From assembly GCF_001314995.1 (NCBI RefSeq), contig NZ_CP012938.1, positions 4,278,001-4,342,000 on the forward strand: DNA of 64,000 bases, given 5' to 3'. Shown here in pieces: positions 1 to 7,939 of this stretch. The position numbers were made by a program, and so were the translations under genes. The notes below the pieces were generated by a model. That model ran no database searches, had not been told where the DNA came from, and saw only the letters and a list, made by a program, of their open reading frames with translations. Positions within the stretch are counted from its first letter, which is position 1; the number at the start of each line of letters is the position of its first letter. Origin of the DNA: Bacteroides ovatus (GTDB taxonomy: Bacteria; Bacteroidota; Bacteroidia; Bacteroidales; Bacteroidaceae).

Positions 1-966
1 AATCTGTTCTTTGGCAGCGTTCAGGAAATCTTCTTTTGCAGAGTAGATGGTTGTAATGGCTTCTTGCGAATTGACCGATAACTTATATGCATATTGAGAA
101 GCTTTGGGAATATTAAAATAGTCATTACTCAAACGATAGTCTTCCATAATGACGTCTTCGTTGACTCCAAGAGCGGCAAGCAATAAGGCGGAAACGACCC
201 CTGTACGCCCTTTCCCGGATGTACAATGAATCACAACCGGATAATGAGTACGGTCGAGAAGGACGGTGAACAGCTTTTTGAATTCCTTTTGGTAGTTTAT
301 AACTAATTCCCGATTCATTTGTTCTACCAAACGATAAATAGTGTCACTTTTTATCTTCTCTTCCTGAATTCCTTGCAGAATTTCTTCCATGTTCCCTGTG
401 AGAATAGGGATATGTATGATATTAAATTCATCATCATGCAATTGCGGGTAGTTGTGGCGTTCATTTTCAGAACGTAAGTCTATGATTGTCCGTATCCCCA
501 TATTCTTAAGTTCCTGGCGTGAGCAGGGAGGAATGCTGTCTATTTGTGCGGAACGGTATATCATTCCCCAGCGAAGAGATTTGCCAGTACCGGCAGATTC
601 ATATCCTCCTAAATCACGGAAATTCTGTATGCCGGGGATATTAATGTTGCGGGTAGCCACTTTGATTCGGTATTTGTTATTAAATACCATCAAGTAGTAA
701 TAGCGTTGGGACGGATCATTGGTTACGATGGTCATTTTACCACTGGAAATGTTGGTTATTGCAATGGGAGAATTTTCCGGAATAGTTTCAGGAGAAGTGG
801 AAGTGTATACTTTTACCTGCCCTTTTAATATTGGTGCTGTTTCCCATTTGATAATACAGTTTCCTACGTTGTTTTCTTCACATACCACAGATATAGCAGG
901 TGATGTGCCGGAACATGATGGGAGCACTAATAAAACAGTAAGCCAGCTTAACAGGTTTTTATACAT
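1..966 (-). CDS. Tyrosine-type protein phosphatase lipoprotein, partial at the window edge
   Basis: The reading frame is open from an ATG at 966 to base 1, so the C-terminus lies outside the window. The N-terminus is a lipoprotein signal with lipobox LPSC (Cys18), which places the protein on the outside of the inner membrane or in the outer membrane. After a short beta-rich region, the segment from about residue 110 resembles the Y_phosphatase3 family (NFRDLGGY, then an ID.R segment). The phosphatase signature HCTSGKGRTG follows, with candidate nucleophile Cys248 and Arg254 (CX5R). It is encoded on the same strand as, and downstream of, the GH76/GH125 mannosidase pair, but a strong terminator separates them. 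A role in removing phosphate from phosphorylated mannan is possible but is inference only. The family call is firm; the substrate is unknown. Confidence 0.88.
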   Translation of the reverse strand, partial: MYKNLLSWLTVLLVLPSCSGTSPAISVVCEENNVGNCIIKWETAPILKGQVKVYTSTSPETIPENSPIAITNISSGKMTIVTNDPSQRYYYLMVFNNKYRIKVATRNINIPGIQNFRDLGGYESAGTGKSLRWGMIYRSAQIDSIPPCSRQELKNMGIRTIIDLRSENERHNYPQLHDDEFNIIHIPILTGNMEEILQGIQEEKIKSDTIYRLVEQMNRELVINYQKEFKKLFTVLLDRTHYPVVIHCTSGKGRTGVVSALLLAALGVNEDVIMEDYRLSNDYFNIPKASQYAYKLSVNSQEAITTIYSAKEDFLNAAKEQI

Positions 967-1067
967 AGTTTCTTTGCCTTGAATCGTATACTGCAAAGAT
1001 AAGAATTACCCGAAGATGTGGTAATTCCTTTGCGATAATTAGCCAAAGTTAATAGTAATTTACGTGT

Positions 1068-1103
1068 TAAAAAAGGGCACATCTTCTGATGGAAGAGTGC
1101 CCT
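1068..1103 (-). terminator. Intrinsic terminator after the GH125 gene
   Basis: Read on the minus strand, AGGGCAC pairs with GTGCCCT (1074-1080 with 1097-1103). The stem continues with TCTTC/GAAGA inside and is followed directly by six T residues (1068-1073). It lies about 30 bases past the GH125 stop, so it should end the mannosidase operon before the phosphatase gene. Confidence 0.85.
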
Positions 1104-1131
1104 GAATGAAAAATTGTATAAATCAGCTTTA

Positions 1132-2598
1132 TTAGATGCTGTTCAATAAATCAGTTTTTCCTTCATTTATTAACTTTAAAATTAGTTCGCCGAACAAGGT
1201 ATTTTGCCATGCAAACCAAGCACGGGTGAAGTTATTGGGATCATCTTTGTGAAAAGATTCATGCATAAAGCCTGTCCCTGCGTCTGTGTTGATTAGCATT
1301 TTTACACACTCCTTGATCTCCTGGTCGTCCTGACTGGTAAATGCTTTCATCATGATACTCATAGGCCATACCATGTCATAGCCGATGTGAGGACCACCAA
1401 TTCCTTCTCCTGCTTTTCCTTTGAAGAAATAAGGATTATCCTTGCTCCATACAAAACGGCGTGTATTCTGATAGATAGGATCGTTAATATCTACATCGCC
1501 AAGATAAGGCATTGCCAATAAACTTGGTACATTAGCATCATCCATTAAAAAATGATTTCCGAAACCATCTACCTCAAAAGTATAAATTGTACCATATTTA
1601 GGGTGATTGTAAGTTGCATATTTTTTTAGTGCAGTCTCTACTTCTTTTGCCAGATCTGTACATTGTTTTGCCATTTCTGCATTTTGATTTACAGTATTCA
1701 GAATTTCAGCAGCTTTCTTTAACGAAGAAACAGCAAAGAAATTAGACGGCACGAGAAATTGCAAGGTTGTAGCATCGTCAGATGGACGGAAGGCTGAAAC
1801 AATTAGTCCGACAGGATTCACAGGAGCACCTAAACCGTTGTTGTTTAATGTATCGAGTGCACGTTCCGTTTTGCGTTGAAATTTATAAGGTCCTACTCCC
1901 TCCTTACGTTGTTGCTCCTTAAAAGTAGACAGGATGTTGGTGATGGCTTGTATCCATTCACTATCAAAAATACTGGCATCACCGGTCTCTTTCCAATATT
2001 GGTAGGCCAGACGTAGTGGGTAACATAGAGAATCTATTTCCCATTTTCTTTCATGTAATTCCGGTTTCATATCGGTCAGGTCGGACATCCAATCTCCTCC
2101 CACAGCCCCATCATTGAAAGCATTGGCGTATGGATCGATATTTATACATTTAAATTGTCTGCGTATCACTCCTTCGAGCATTTTCTTCAATTCCGGGTCT
2201 TTATTCGCTAATTGTATATAAGGCCAAACCTGTGCTCCTGAGTCACGTAACCACATGGCATGGATATCTCCTGTGTAGACGAAAGTATCAGGCTTACCGT
2301 CTGTTGTACGGTAATGAACTGTTGTCTCAAGGGTATTTGGAAAACAATTCTCGAACATCCATGCCAATTTTTGATTAGTAAGTAGCTTTTTCACCCTGAT
2401 GATTTCTGCTTCCACGGCTTTTGATTTAAAAAGCCGCTTGTTTACGGGTGGACGATTACTTTTATAAGCGGCAATTTCAGCTGCTTGATTGACCACATTG
2501 GTATGATCCTTAGCCAGGATAAGTTCTGTAGCTTTGGCAGGACCTCCCATTAATAGGGTGGTCGTGATGATACATATTCCGATATTTCTTTTCTTCAT
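1132..2598 (-). CDS. GH125 family exo-alpha-1,6-mannosidase
   Basis: This 488-residue protein matches glycoside hydrolase family 125, metal-independent inverting exo-alpha-1,6-mannosidases. Hallmarks are DIHAMWLRDS at residues 111-120, the NAFNDG..GGDW block, KWEIDSL and GTGFMHESF; the Asp of KWEID and the Glu of MHESF are the likely acid and base by family analogy. I chose the ATG at 2598 because it gives a signal peptide starting MKKRNIGICIITTT and clears the upstream gene by 35 bases. A longer frame to 2700 would overlap GH76 and lacks a signal at its start. It probably forms an operon with the GH76 gene just upstream: the endo-mannanase cuts the alpha-1,6 backbone and this enzyme trims mannose from the products. 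Confidence 0.93.
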   Translation of the reverse strand: MKKRNIGICIITTTLLMGGPAKATELILAKDHTNVVNQAAEIAAYKSNRPPVNKRLFKSKAVEAEIIRVKKLLTNQKLAWMFENCFPNTLETTVHYRTTDGKPDTFVYTGDIHAMWLRDSGAQVWPYIQLANKDPELKKMLEGVIRRQFKCINIDPYANAFNDGAVGGDWMSDLTDMKPELHERKWEIDSLCYPLRLAYQYWKETGDASIFDSEWIQAITNILSTFKEQQRKEGVGPYKFQRKTERALDTLNNNGLGAPVNPVGLIVSAFRPSDDATTLQFLVPSNFFAVSSLKKAAEILNTVNQNAEMAKQCTDLAKEVETALKKYATYNHPKYGTIYTFEVDGFGNHFLMDDANVPSLLAMPYLGDVDINDPIYQNTRRFVWSKDNPYFFKGKAGEGIGGPHIGYDMVWPMSIMMKAFTSQDDQEIKECVKMLINTDAGTGFMHESFHKDDPNNFTRAWFAWQNTLFGELILKLINEGKTDLLNSI

Positions 2599-2633
2599 AT
2601 CTCTATTGTTTTTAAGAGGGTTATTAAAAGTGA

Positions 2634-3797
2634 TTATTGTAAATCGATTCCGCCTAGTCTTCCATACATTTCTATGAAAGCAGCTTGTGTCAAGAGCCAT
2701 TTTTTCTCGTTTTTATCTGTGCCGCTCCAATCTGTCTGGAACAAGCCTCGTTCATCTCTGGCATGATGCCATGCGTAATCAAGACTTCTCTGGAAATCGG
2801 TTAGATAAGTCTTGTTATGGTCTATCTGATAAAGTTCAATAAAGCCTCTAAGCATAACGGCTGTGAACCAAATATTTCCTTTTTTCAGTAATTGGAATGT
2901 TTGTCCGTCTGGAGAGGTGAACTGAGTGAAGAAGTGCTTGTGACACGCTTCTGCTATATTTTGTGCATCTTCCAGATAACTTTTCTGTTTGGTAATTTGA
3001 TAGAGTAGGGCAGCTGCCTGCATCATTTGTCCACTGTTATAGGCAAATTTGGCACGACCGGTTTTCTTGTTGAGTGAGATGTTGTCAAAGTATAGATGAT
3101 CTTTTGAGTCTTCCAGGTTCTTTTTAGTCCATTCGTATAACTCTTTTCCTTCTTTTAAATAGGCATCATCTTGAGTAGCTTGAAATAGTTTGAGAGCGAA
3201 TACGGCTCCCGGTGCATTAGAACAAGTATTTTTAGATTCCTTCTTTTGTTCGCACCAGTAGACTCCTCCGCCGAGTACGTCATCTTTACCACTAAGGATA
3301 AACTTCCATATTAGTTTAGCTTTCTCCAGATAAGCTTGTTTTCCTGTCATTCGATAAAAATCGGTAAAATCGATACCTAACCAGACGTTATCATCATAAA
3401 AACGATCGGAGAGAGGTTGGCTGCTGATATAAGATGAGTAAGCGAATGGTTCTCTTCGTGTGTCGAAGTATTCTTCCAATCCTGGTAGTACTTTGTTTTC
3501 CAGAAGCTTTTTATACTTCTTATTTCCAGTGCTCTCCAGTAATGCATTTACTGCAGAGAATGTACCCGAATACGGCCAAAGGTAGGAATATTCATTGCGT
3601 CTTTTTGCTTGTTCTTCTGATGCTAGATAAGTTGCCTTACTGTCTTGGTCAAAAGGATAATTCTCACGTAAAAGACAGGTGTTGGGTGCTGCATAGTTTT
3701 GGTAAAGAGCATCCAAAGTTTGCTGTGCTTTTTCTATGTTAGGATTTGTGTTTGCAATGGTGAAAGCACAAATAACATTAAGTAATAGGCCGTTCAT
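2634..3797 (-). CDS. GH76 family endo-alpha-1,6-mannanase
   Basis: The 387-residue protein has the (alpha/alpha)6-barrel repeat pattern of GH76 and the diagnostic catalytic pair of adjacent aspartates in YDDNVWLG (Asp135, Asp136). GH76 enzymes hydrolyse the alpha-1,6-mannan backbone of yeast mannan. The N-terminus (MNGLLLNVICAF) is a short hydrophobic export signal without a clear lipobox, so a periplasmic location is more likely than the surface. It is first in the mannosidase operon, 35 bases before GH125, and lies downstream of the DUF6377 regulator at 4012-5628 on the same strand. No SusC/SusD pair accompanies these two enzymes inside the window, so they may depend on a transporter elsewhere. 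Confidence 0.92.
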   Translation of the reverse strand: MNGLLLNVICAFTIANTNPNIEKAQQTLDALYQNYAAPNTCLLRENYPFDQDSKATYLASEEQAKRRNEYSYLWPYSGTFSAVNALLESTGNKKYKKLLENKVLPGLEEYFDTRREPFAYSSYISSQPLSDRFYDDNVWLGIDFTDFYRMTGKQAYLEKAKLIWKFILSGKDDVLGGGVYWCEQKKESKNTCSNAPGAVFALKLFQATQDDAYLKEGKELYEWTKKNLEDSKDHLYFDNISLNKKTGRAKFAYNSGQMMQAAALLYQITKQKSYLEDAQNIAEACHKHFFTQFTSPDGQTFQLLKKGNIWFTAVMLRGFIELYQIDHNKTYLTDFQRSLDYAWHHARDERGLFQTDWSGTDKNEKKWLLTQAAFIEMYGRLGGIDLQ

Positions 3798-3867
3798 AAT
3801 TTTTTATTTAAGTGGTGTTTATATAAATAGTAATTTGAATTAGTTCGCAGGTTTTATTGTGACCCTA

Positions 3868-3875
3868 CAAAAATA
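3868..3875 (-). promoter_or_regulatory. Sigma-ABfr -7 box for the GH76-GH125 operon
   Basis: On the minus strand TATTTTTG fits the Bacteroides -7 consensus TAnnTTTG, about 70 bases before the GH76 start. Upstream lie TGATAATCA (3942-3950) and two direct copies of TCAGGGAAT (plus-strand reading, 3948-3956 and 3963-3971, 15-bp period), which are candidate operator elements. Confidence 0.6.
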
Positions 3876-3941
3876 CCTTATTTCGGTTACTTTTTAAGAG
3901 GGGAGTGAGCAGATTGTAAATGATTGTTTAGGGTATGTTGT

Positions 3942-3971
3942 TGATAATCAGGGAATATTTGGTCAGGGAAT
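3942..3971. promoter_or_regulatory. Candidate operator: TGATAATCA plus duplicated TCAGGGAAT
   Basis: TGATAATCA is a near-perfect 9-bp palindrome 66 bases upstream of the GH76 -7 box. The same sequence sits 65 bases before the -7 box of locus D (46784-46792), and a variant sits 76 bases before that of locus C (30736-30744). It partly overlaps the first of two TCAGGGAAT direct repeats. Binding by the neighbouring DUF6377 regulator is inference. Confidence 0.45.
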
Positions 3972-4011
3972 CTCTGATAAATGTAAATGATGCTGTATGA
4001 TTAATGCACTG

Positions 4012-5628
4012 TTATTCCCGGATTTGTTGTCCGATTCGAGCTACTTTTTCTTCAAATTCATTCCGGTCTCCATTTGCTTTGATCCGCATTTTTGAGCGGT
4101 AATTATAGATGGTCGATAATGAGTACTGTAAGAAATGAGCTATTTTCACACTGTCTGTAATTCCCAGTCGGATAAGTGCGAAGATCCGTAATTCGGGTGT
4201 TAAGAGTTTGCCGGGTCCTGGAATGATTGCATTTTCCGGTAAAAGCAATGCGTTAAAATCTTCGACGAAATTCGGAAAGAGATTCAGGATTGCTTTGTCG
4301 AAGTTATTATAAAATTCAGCCAGATCTTCTTCTGTATTGAGAGAGGAGTGGAGGAAAGAGGTTACTTTCTTTATATCTTCACTTTTGGCTATTTTGAGTG
4401 CTCTTTTCTTAAAATTGGCAATTTTACTGATATAACTGGTATATTGTTCCATATACAGCCCTACATATTCTTCTTTGATTTTATTGTTATCTGCCAATAT
4501 TGAGTTCATTTGTTGTATTTCGTAAAGATGATAAGACAAACTCTCATTAGCTTGTTCCACTTTACCTTTTTGTTTTTTCAGTTGTACGGACAGGATGAAT
4601 AGCAGAATGCAGACAATGCATAATGCAATGAGCAATGCCGTTATGATGATAAATTTATGTTTCTCCTTTTCTTGAAATGCCTTATCTATGAAAAGATACA
4701 TATCTGAGGCTTCGATGGTGTTAATTCTCGCATTACATAGGATAGCGTCCTCCATTGCATTTTTCATATATTTAGATGCCCGGTCTATGTCCCCACTCTC
4801 AAAGATTAGTTTGGCTAATATTTTTAAAGAGAGGTTTTCTCTAGCTCCATTTAATACATCAGAAATGGCGGATATTGCGAAATACTTAATCGTATTCTCA
4901 TGATCATTTTTACCTTGATAGGCAGATGCCAGAGAATATGCTATGATTCCGGCATTTCTTGAATAGGGTGTATAACTTTGATAAGTGCTGTCCAGTATAT
5001 GAATAGCATCATCATACTTTTTATGGAAAAGAAGAGTTGGTGCGGTTATAAAAGCTCGTACGTTTGATGGGACTTCTTTGCATTGGAGCAGCGAATCGCG
5101 ATATATTTGTGCTATCAGATCATTTTCTTGTGAATCGTCCTCGTTGGAAGCAAAAGCTTTCTGGTGATTGTAGATCGTGACTTGTCCGAGAAAATATTCA
5201 GCTTTGAGTTTAGGAGATAGTTGCTTTTGTTGCATCGAATTGGTAATTGCCAAAGCTTCTTTGAAAAAGCCCATCGAAGATAATATTCTTGAATAATCCA
5301 GTTTAGCTTCAATTAAAAGTTCTTTGTCATTACTTTCTTGAGCGAACCTGTTCATGTGGATGGCATAGGCTAAAGCGGAATCTTTTTGGAAAGATGAATA
5401 CTCAAAACAAAGAGACTGTGCTGTCCCAACTTTCTTTCGAATATCCCTGGATTGTCTTAATATTATTTTCAGGCTGTCTATCTGTCTTTGCTTTTGTTGG
5501 GTATAACTAGCTTTGTTTTGTAGAGATTTATCTAATACTTTTAACAATGTTTTTACTTCATCGTTTGCTTTTGCTGGTAAACTGATGAAGATAAAGATTA
5601 TCAATAGAGGTAAAATAAATCTTTTCAT
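4012..5628 (-). CDS. DUF6377-type membrane-spanning transcriptional regulator (locus A)
   Basis: The 538-residue protein begins with a signal sequence (residues 1-21). A TPR-like alpha-helical sensor region follows (about 25-320), then one transmembrane helix (about 325-349), a coiled-coil stretch (about 350-390) and a C-terminal helix-turn-helix of LuxR type (about 475-525, with ELRIFALIRLG and SLSTIYNYRSKM). The topology suggests a periplasmic sensor joined directly to a cytoplasmic DNA-binding domain. Two paralogues, at 29032 and 45087, share this layout and the near-identical C-terminal helix. Each of the three precedes a glycan-degradation operon, so this one probably controls GH76-GH125. 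The ligand is not known to me. Family assignment to DUF6377 rests on recall of such Bacteroides proteins. Confidence 0.8.
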   Translation of the reverse strand: MKRFILPLLIIFIFISLPAKANDEVKTLLKVLDKSLQNKASYTQQKQRQIDSLKIILRQSRDIRKKVGTAQSLCFEYSSFQKDSALAYAIHMNRFAQESNDKELLIEAKLDYSRILSSMGFFKEALAITNSMQQKQLSPKLKAEYFLGQVTIYNHQKAFASNEDDSQENDLIAQIYRDSLLQCKEVPSNVRAFITAPTLLFHKKYDDAIHILDSTYQSYTPYSRNAGIIAYSLASAYQGKNDHENTIKYFAISAISDVLNGARENLSLKILAKLIFESGDIDRASKYMKNAMEDAILCNARINTIEASDMYLFIDKAFQEKEKHKFIIITALLIALCIVCILLFILSVQLKKQKGKVEQANESLSYHLYEIQQMNSILADNNKIKEEYVGLYMEQYTSYISKIANFKKRALKIAKSEDIKKVTSFLHSSLNTEEDLAEFYNNFDKAILNLFPNFVEDFNALLLPENAIIPGPGKLLTPELRIFALIRLGITDSVKIAHFLQYSLSTIYNYRSKMRIKANGDRNEFEEKVARIGQQIRE

Positions 5629-5665
5629 ATATTAAGTAAGATTGCTTATTGAATATGGTTGTTTG

Positions 5666-5673
5666 CAAAGATA
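5666..5673 (-). promoter_or_regulatory. -7 box of the locus A regulator
   Basis: TATCTTTG on the minus strand fits TAnnTTTG, about 40 bases before the ATG at 5628. No clear TTTG -33 box is visible at the usual spacing. Confidence 0.55.
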
Positions 5674-5780
5674 AGGAAATCCATATTAAGTTAAGGTTGA
5701 CAGATTAACTTAATATGGATTTTATGAAAATAGGGATTTCGCTGGATGAATTACTTATATCCAAATCCTTATTTGTAATA

Positions 5781-6701
5781 TCACTTGTATTTTTGTGCAA
5801 ACTCCACCGAAACCGAATTGCAGAAACTTCGGCAAACTTCAGCTGCGAAGTCTTTCCCGCATTGGATTATTTTATCCCAGATCTCTTCATTCAAGTTATT
5901 TAGATCGCGGTATCGGACATCGTATTTGAGTAATCCGTAGATCAGCCCTGCATTGAAGTTATCACCAGCTCCAATAGTACTGACTGCTTGTAATGGTTCT
6001 ATCGGATAATCTTTATTGACCAGATTAGTGCGTAACGCTACCTTTTCCGCACCTGCAGTACAGATGAACCGGGGACAGTAGAATTTGATTTTATCCTTGT
6101 AAATCTTGTCTATATCCTGCATGTTATACATATATAGAAAATCCTCTAAAGAACCGCGTACAATATCCGCATATTCCAGATTTTCAATAATGGTCGGAGC
6201 CAGTTTCATGGCTTCATTCTTGTGTGAAGAACGGAAATTCGGGTCATAATAGATGATGGCTTTCTTTTCACGTGCCTGATCTAGTAATTCGAGAATCTTC
6301 TCCCTCAGAACCGGATTCAGTGCGTAATAAGAACCCACCATGACAATGTCGTCTTCCTCTAGTTTCGGAAACAAAACATCCAGACGTTGCTTCGGGTAGT
6401 CTTTGTAGAAGATATATTCGGCATCACTCTGCTCGTTCAGGAAGGCTAAAGATACGGGTGATTTTCCATCCGGGAATACATTTACATGATCGGTTGGAAT
6501 ATGATTCTCACGCATGAACTGCAGGATAATATTGCCTACACGATCATTTCCGGTTTCACTGATGAAGCCGACGTTTATTCCCATTCGTCCCAATGAGACA
6601 ATACCGTTGAATACAGAACCTCCCGGTACGGCTGCGGAAGGCTGGTCACCTCGAAAGATGATATCGAGGATGGTCTCTCCGATACCGATTACTTTTCGCA
6701 T
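5781..6701 (-). CDS. PfkB-family carbohydrate kinase
   Basis: This 306-residue cytoplasmic protein is a ribokinase/PfkB-fold sugar kinase. It has the N-terminal substrate-binding GG motif (PGGSVFNG, about 26-33) and the C-terminal PfkB signature with GAGDNFNAG, in which Asp247 is the expected catalytic base. These enzymes transfer phosphate from ATP to a sugar or nucleoside hydroxyl; fructokinase-like activity is most common for this Bacteroides subgroup, but the substrate cannot be read from sequence. Its start overlaps the end of the SIS-domain gene by 13 bases, so the two are translationally coupled, and with the LOG gene they form a three-gene operon (7834 to 5781). Confidence 0.88.
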   Translation of the reverse strand: MRKVIGIGETILDIIFRGDQPSAAVPGGSVFNGIVSLGRMGINVGFISETGNDRVGNIILQFMRENHIPTDHVNVFPDGKSPVSLAFLNEQSDAEYIFYKDYPKQRLDVLFPKLEEDDIVMVGSYYALNPVLREKILELLDQAREKKAIIYYDPNFRSSHKNEAMKLAPTIIENLEYADIVRGSLEDFLYMYNMQDIDKIYKDKIKFYCPRFICTAGAEKVALRTNLVNKDYPIEPLQAVSTIGAGDNFNAGLIYGLLKYDVRYRDLNNLNEEIWDKIIQCGKDFAAEVCRSFCNSVSVEFAQKYK

Positions 6702-7294
6702 AGTGATCTTGATTTTTCTCCCAGATAACCGCCATGGTGACGTTTTGAATATTCAGCGATAGTAAATCCTGTTTCCTTCATGGTTTGTACTACCAATATA
6801 TCTCCGATCACTGTCATGGCAGTAGTGGATGTAGTAGGAGTCATCCCTAACACACAGACTTCTGCAGGCTTGCCGGTACTTAGACAGACATCCGATTCTT
6901 TTGCCAGCGGACTATCCGGATTTCCGGTGATAACGATAAACTTCAGATCCGGGTCCAGATTATGGGCTAAGCGGGTTAATTCCACAATCTCACGTGTCTT
7001 GCCAGAGTTAGAGATCAGCAGGAGTAGATCGTTTTTTTGTAAGATACCCAAATCCCCGTGTTGCGCCTCGCTGGGATGCAGAAAGACGGATGGAATACCG
7101 GTGGAACAGAAAGTCGTAGCAATGTTCATAGCAATCTGCCCGGCTTTTCCCATACCGGAAGTTACCAGTTTTCCCTTTTTCTGATGTATTTGTTCTACAA
7201 TCAGTTTCACCGCTTTTTCATAAGCGTCTGTTACGGGGATGTTGAGCACAGCTTGTGCTTCCTGTTGCAAAAGTTGTTTGATGGAGTCTATCAT
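6689..7294 (-). CDS. SIS-domain sugar-phosphate isomerase, KpsF/GutQ-like without CBS domains
   Basis: The 201-residue protein is a single SIS domain. It shows SGMGKAG, HPSEAQHGDLG (about 73-83), SNSGKTRE (95-102) and a TTSTTAM block, all typical of D-arabinose-5-phosphate isomerases (KdsD/KpsF/GutQ). It lacks the two CBS domains of the long E. coli enzymes. Stand-alone SIS versions acting in Kdo synthesis are known from Bacteroides, so interconversion of ribulose-5-phosphate and arabinose-5-phosphate is the best guess. It starts 6 bases after the LOG gene and overlaps the PfkB gene, so the three are co-transcribed. Confidence 0.85.
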   Translation of the reverse strand: MIDSIKQLLQQEAQAVLNIPVTDAYEKAVKLIVEQIHQKKGKLVTSGMGKAGQIAMNIATTFCSTGIPSVFLHPSEAQHGDLGILQKNDLLLLISNSGKTREIVELTRLAHNLDPDLKFIVITGNPDSPLAKESDVCLSTGKPAEVCVLGMTPTTSTTAMTVIGDILVVQTMKETGFTIAEYSKRHHGGYLGEKSRSLCEK

Positions 7295-7300
7295 ATAGGA

Positions 7301-7834
7301 TCAGTTTATTTTTTCTTTTAATTCATTTAATGTGTTTGCTACTTCGTAATAGGTTGAGAAAGGCTGTCGTGCAAAACCTTTGTTCTCCAGGGTGTGGAGT
7401 GCTTTTAATAGCTCGTCGTAAAAACCATATTCATTGTAGAAAATGACCTTCTTCCGGTGATATCCGATAGAGGCAGCGGCTATTACGTGGAAAATCTCAT
7501 CAAGAGTACCGACGCCTCCGGGGAGTGCAACCAATACCTCCGACTTCTCCGTTATGATATCTTTGCGGTCACTCAAGTTACGGGTATGAATTTCTTCATC
7601 TAACAGACTGCTTACCTTGCCATTCTCTTCCAGTTTGGCAGGAACTACTCCAATGACCTTACCGCCATTTTCTTTCACGGCACGAGCTATGCATTCCATT
7701 AATCCGAGGCTGGCTCCTCCATATATCAAGGTTTTGCCTGTCTGCCCCATCCATTTGCCTATTTGGCTGGCGCTTTCGAAGTACATTTTGTCAATGTTAT
7801 CGGAGGCGGAACAGAATATTCCTATCTTTTCCAT
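7301..7834 (-). CDS. LOG-family (TIGR00730) Rossmann-fold protein
   Basis: The 177-residue protein has the LOG/lysine-decarboxylase-like signature PGGVGTLDE (105-113), an IYGGASLGLM loop and a conserved Arg in NLSDRK. Characterised members are cytokinin riboside 5'-monophosphate phosphoribohydrolases, releasing a base from a nucleoside monophosphate; in gut bacteria the role is probably nucleotide salvage or housecleaning. I chose the ATG at 7834, which begins MEKIGIFCSAS as in the family; the frame extends to 7888 but the extra 18 residues are not conserved-looking. It is the first gene of the LOG-SIS-PfkB operon, divergent from the M16 peptidase. Confidence 0.87.
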   Translation of the reverse strand: MEKIGIFCSASDNIDKMYFESASQIGKWMGQTGKTLIYGGASLGLMECIARAVKENGGKVIGVVPAKLEENGKVSSLLDEEIHTRNLSDRKDIITEKSEVLVALPGGVGTLDEIFHVIAAASIGYHRKKVIFYNEYGFYDELLKALHTLENKGFARQPFSTYYEVANTLNELKEKIN

Positions 7835-7900
7835 ATACGTTGTTGCTGTTATAGTCCACAAATATCTGCAATTTTCTATAAACAGCAATAAGTTTTATTG

Positions 7901-7908
7901 TATTTTTG
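7901..7908 (+). promoter_or_regulatory. -7 box for the M16 peptidase gene
   Basis: TATTTTTG fits TAnnTTTG and lies 31 bases before the ATG at 7940. The -33 box is not clear. Confidence 0.5.
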
Positions 7909-7939
7909 TGGCATTAATTCAATAAGGAAGTATAAAACG

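Noticed and set aside
2599..2700. Longer GH125 start at 2700
   Set aside because: It overlaps the GH76 coding end by 67 bases and buries the signal peptide 34 residues inside the protein.
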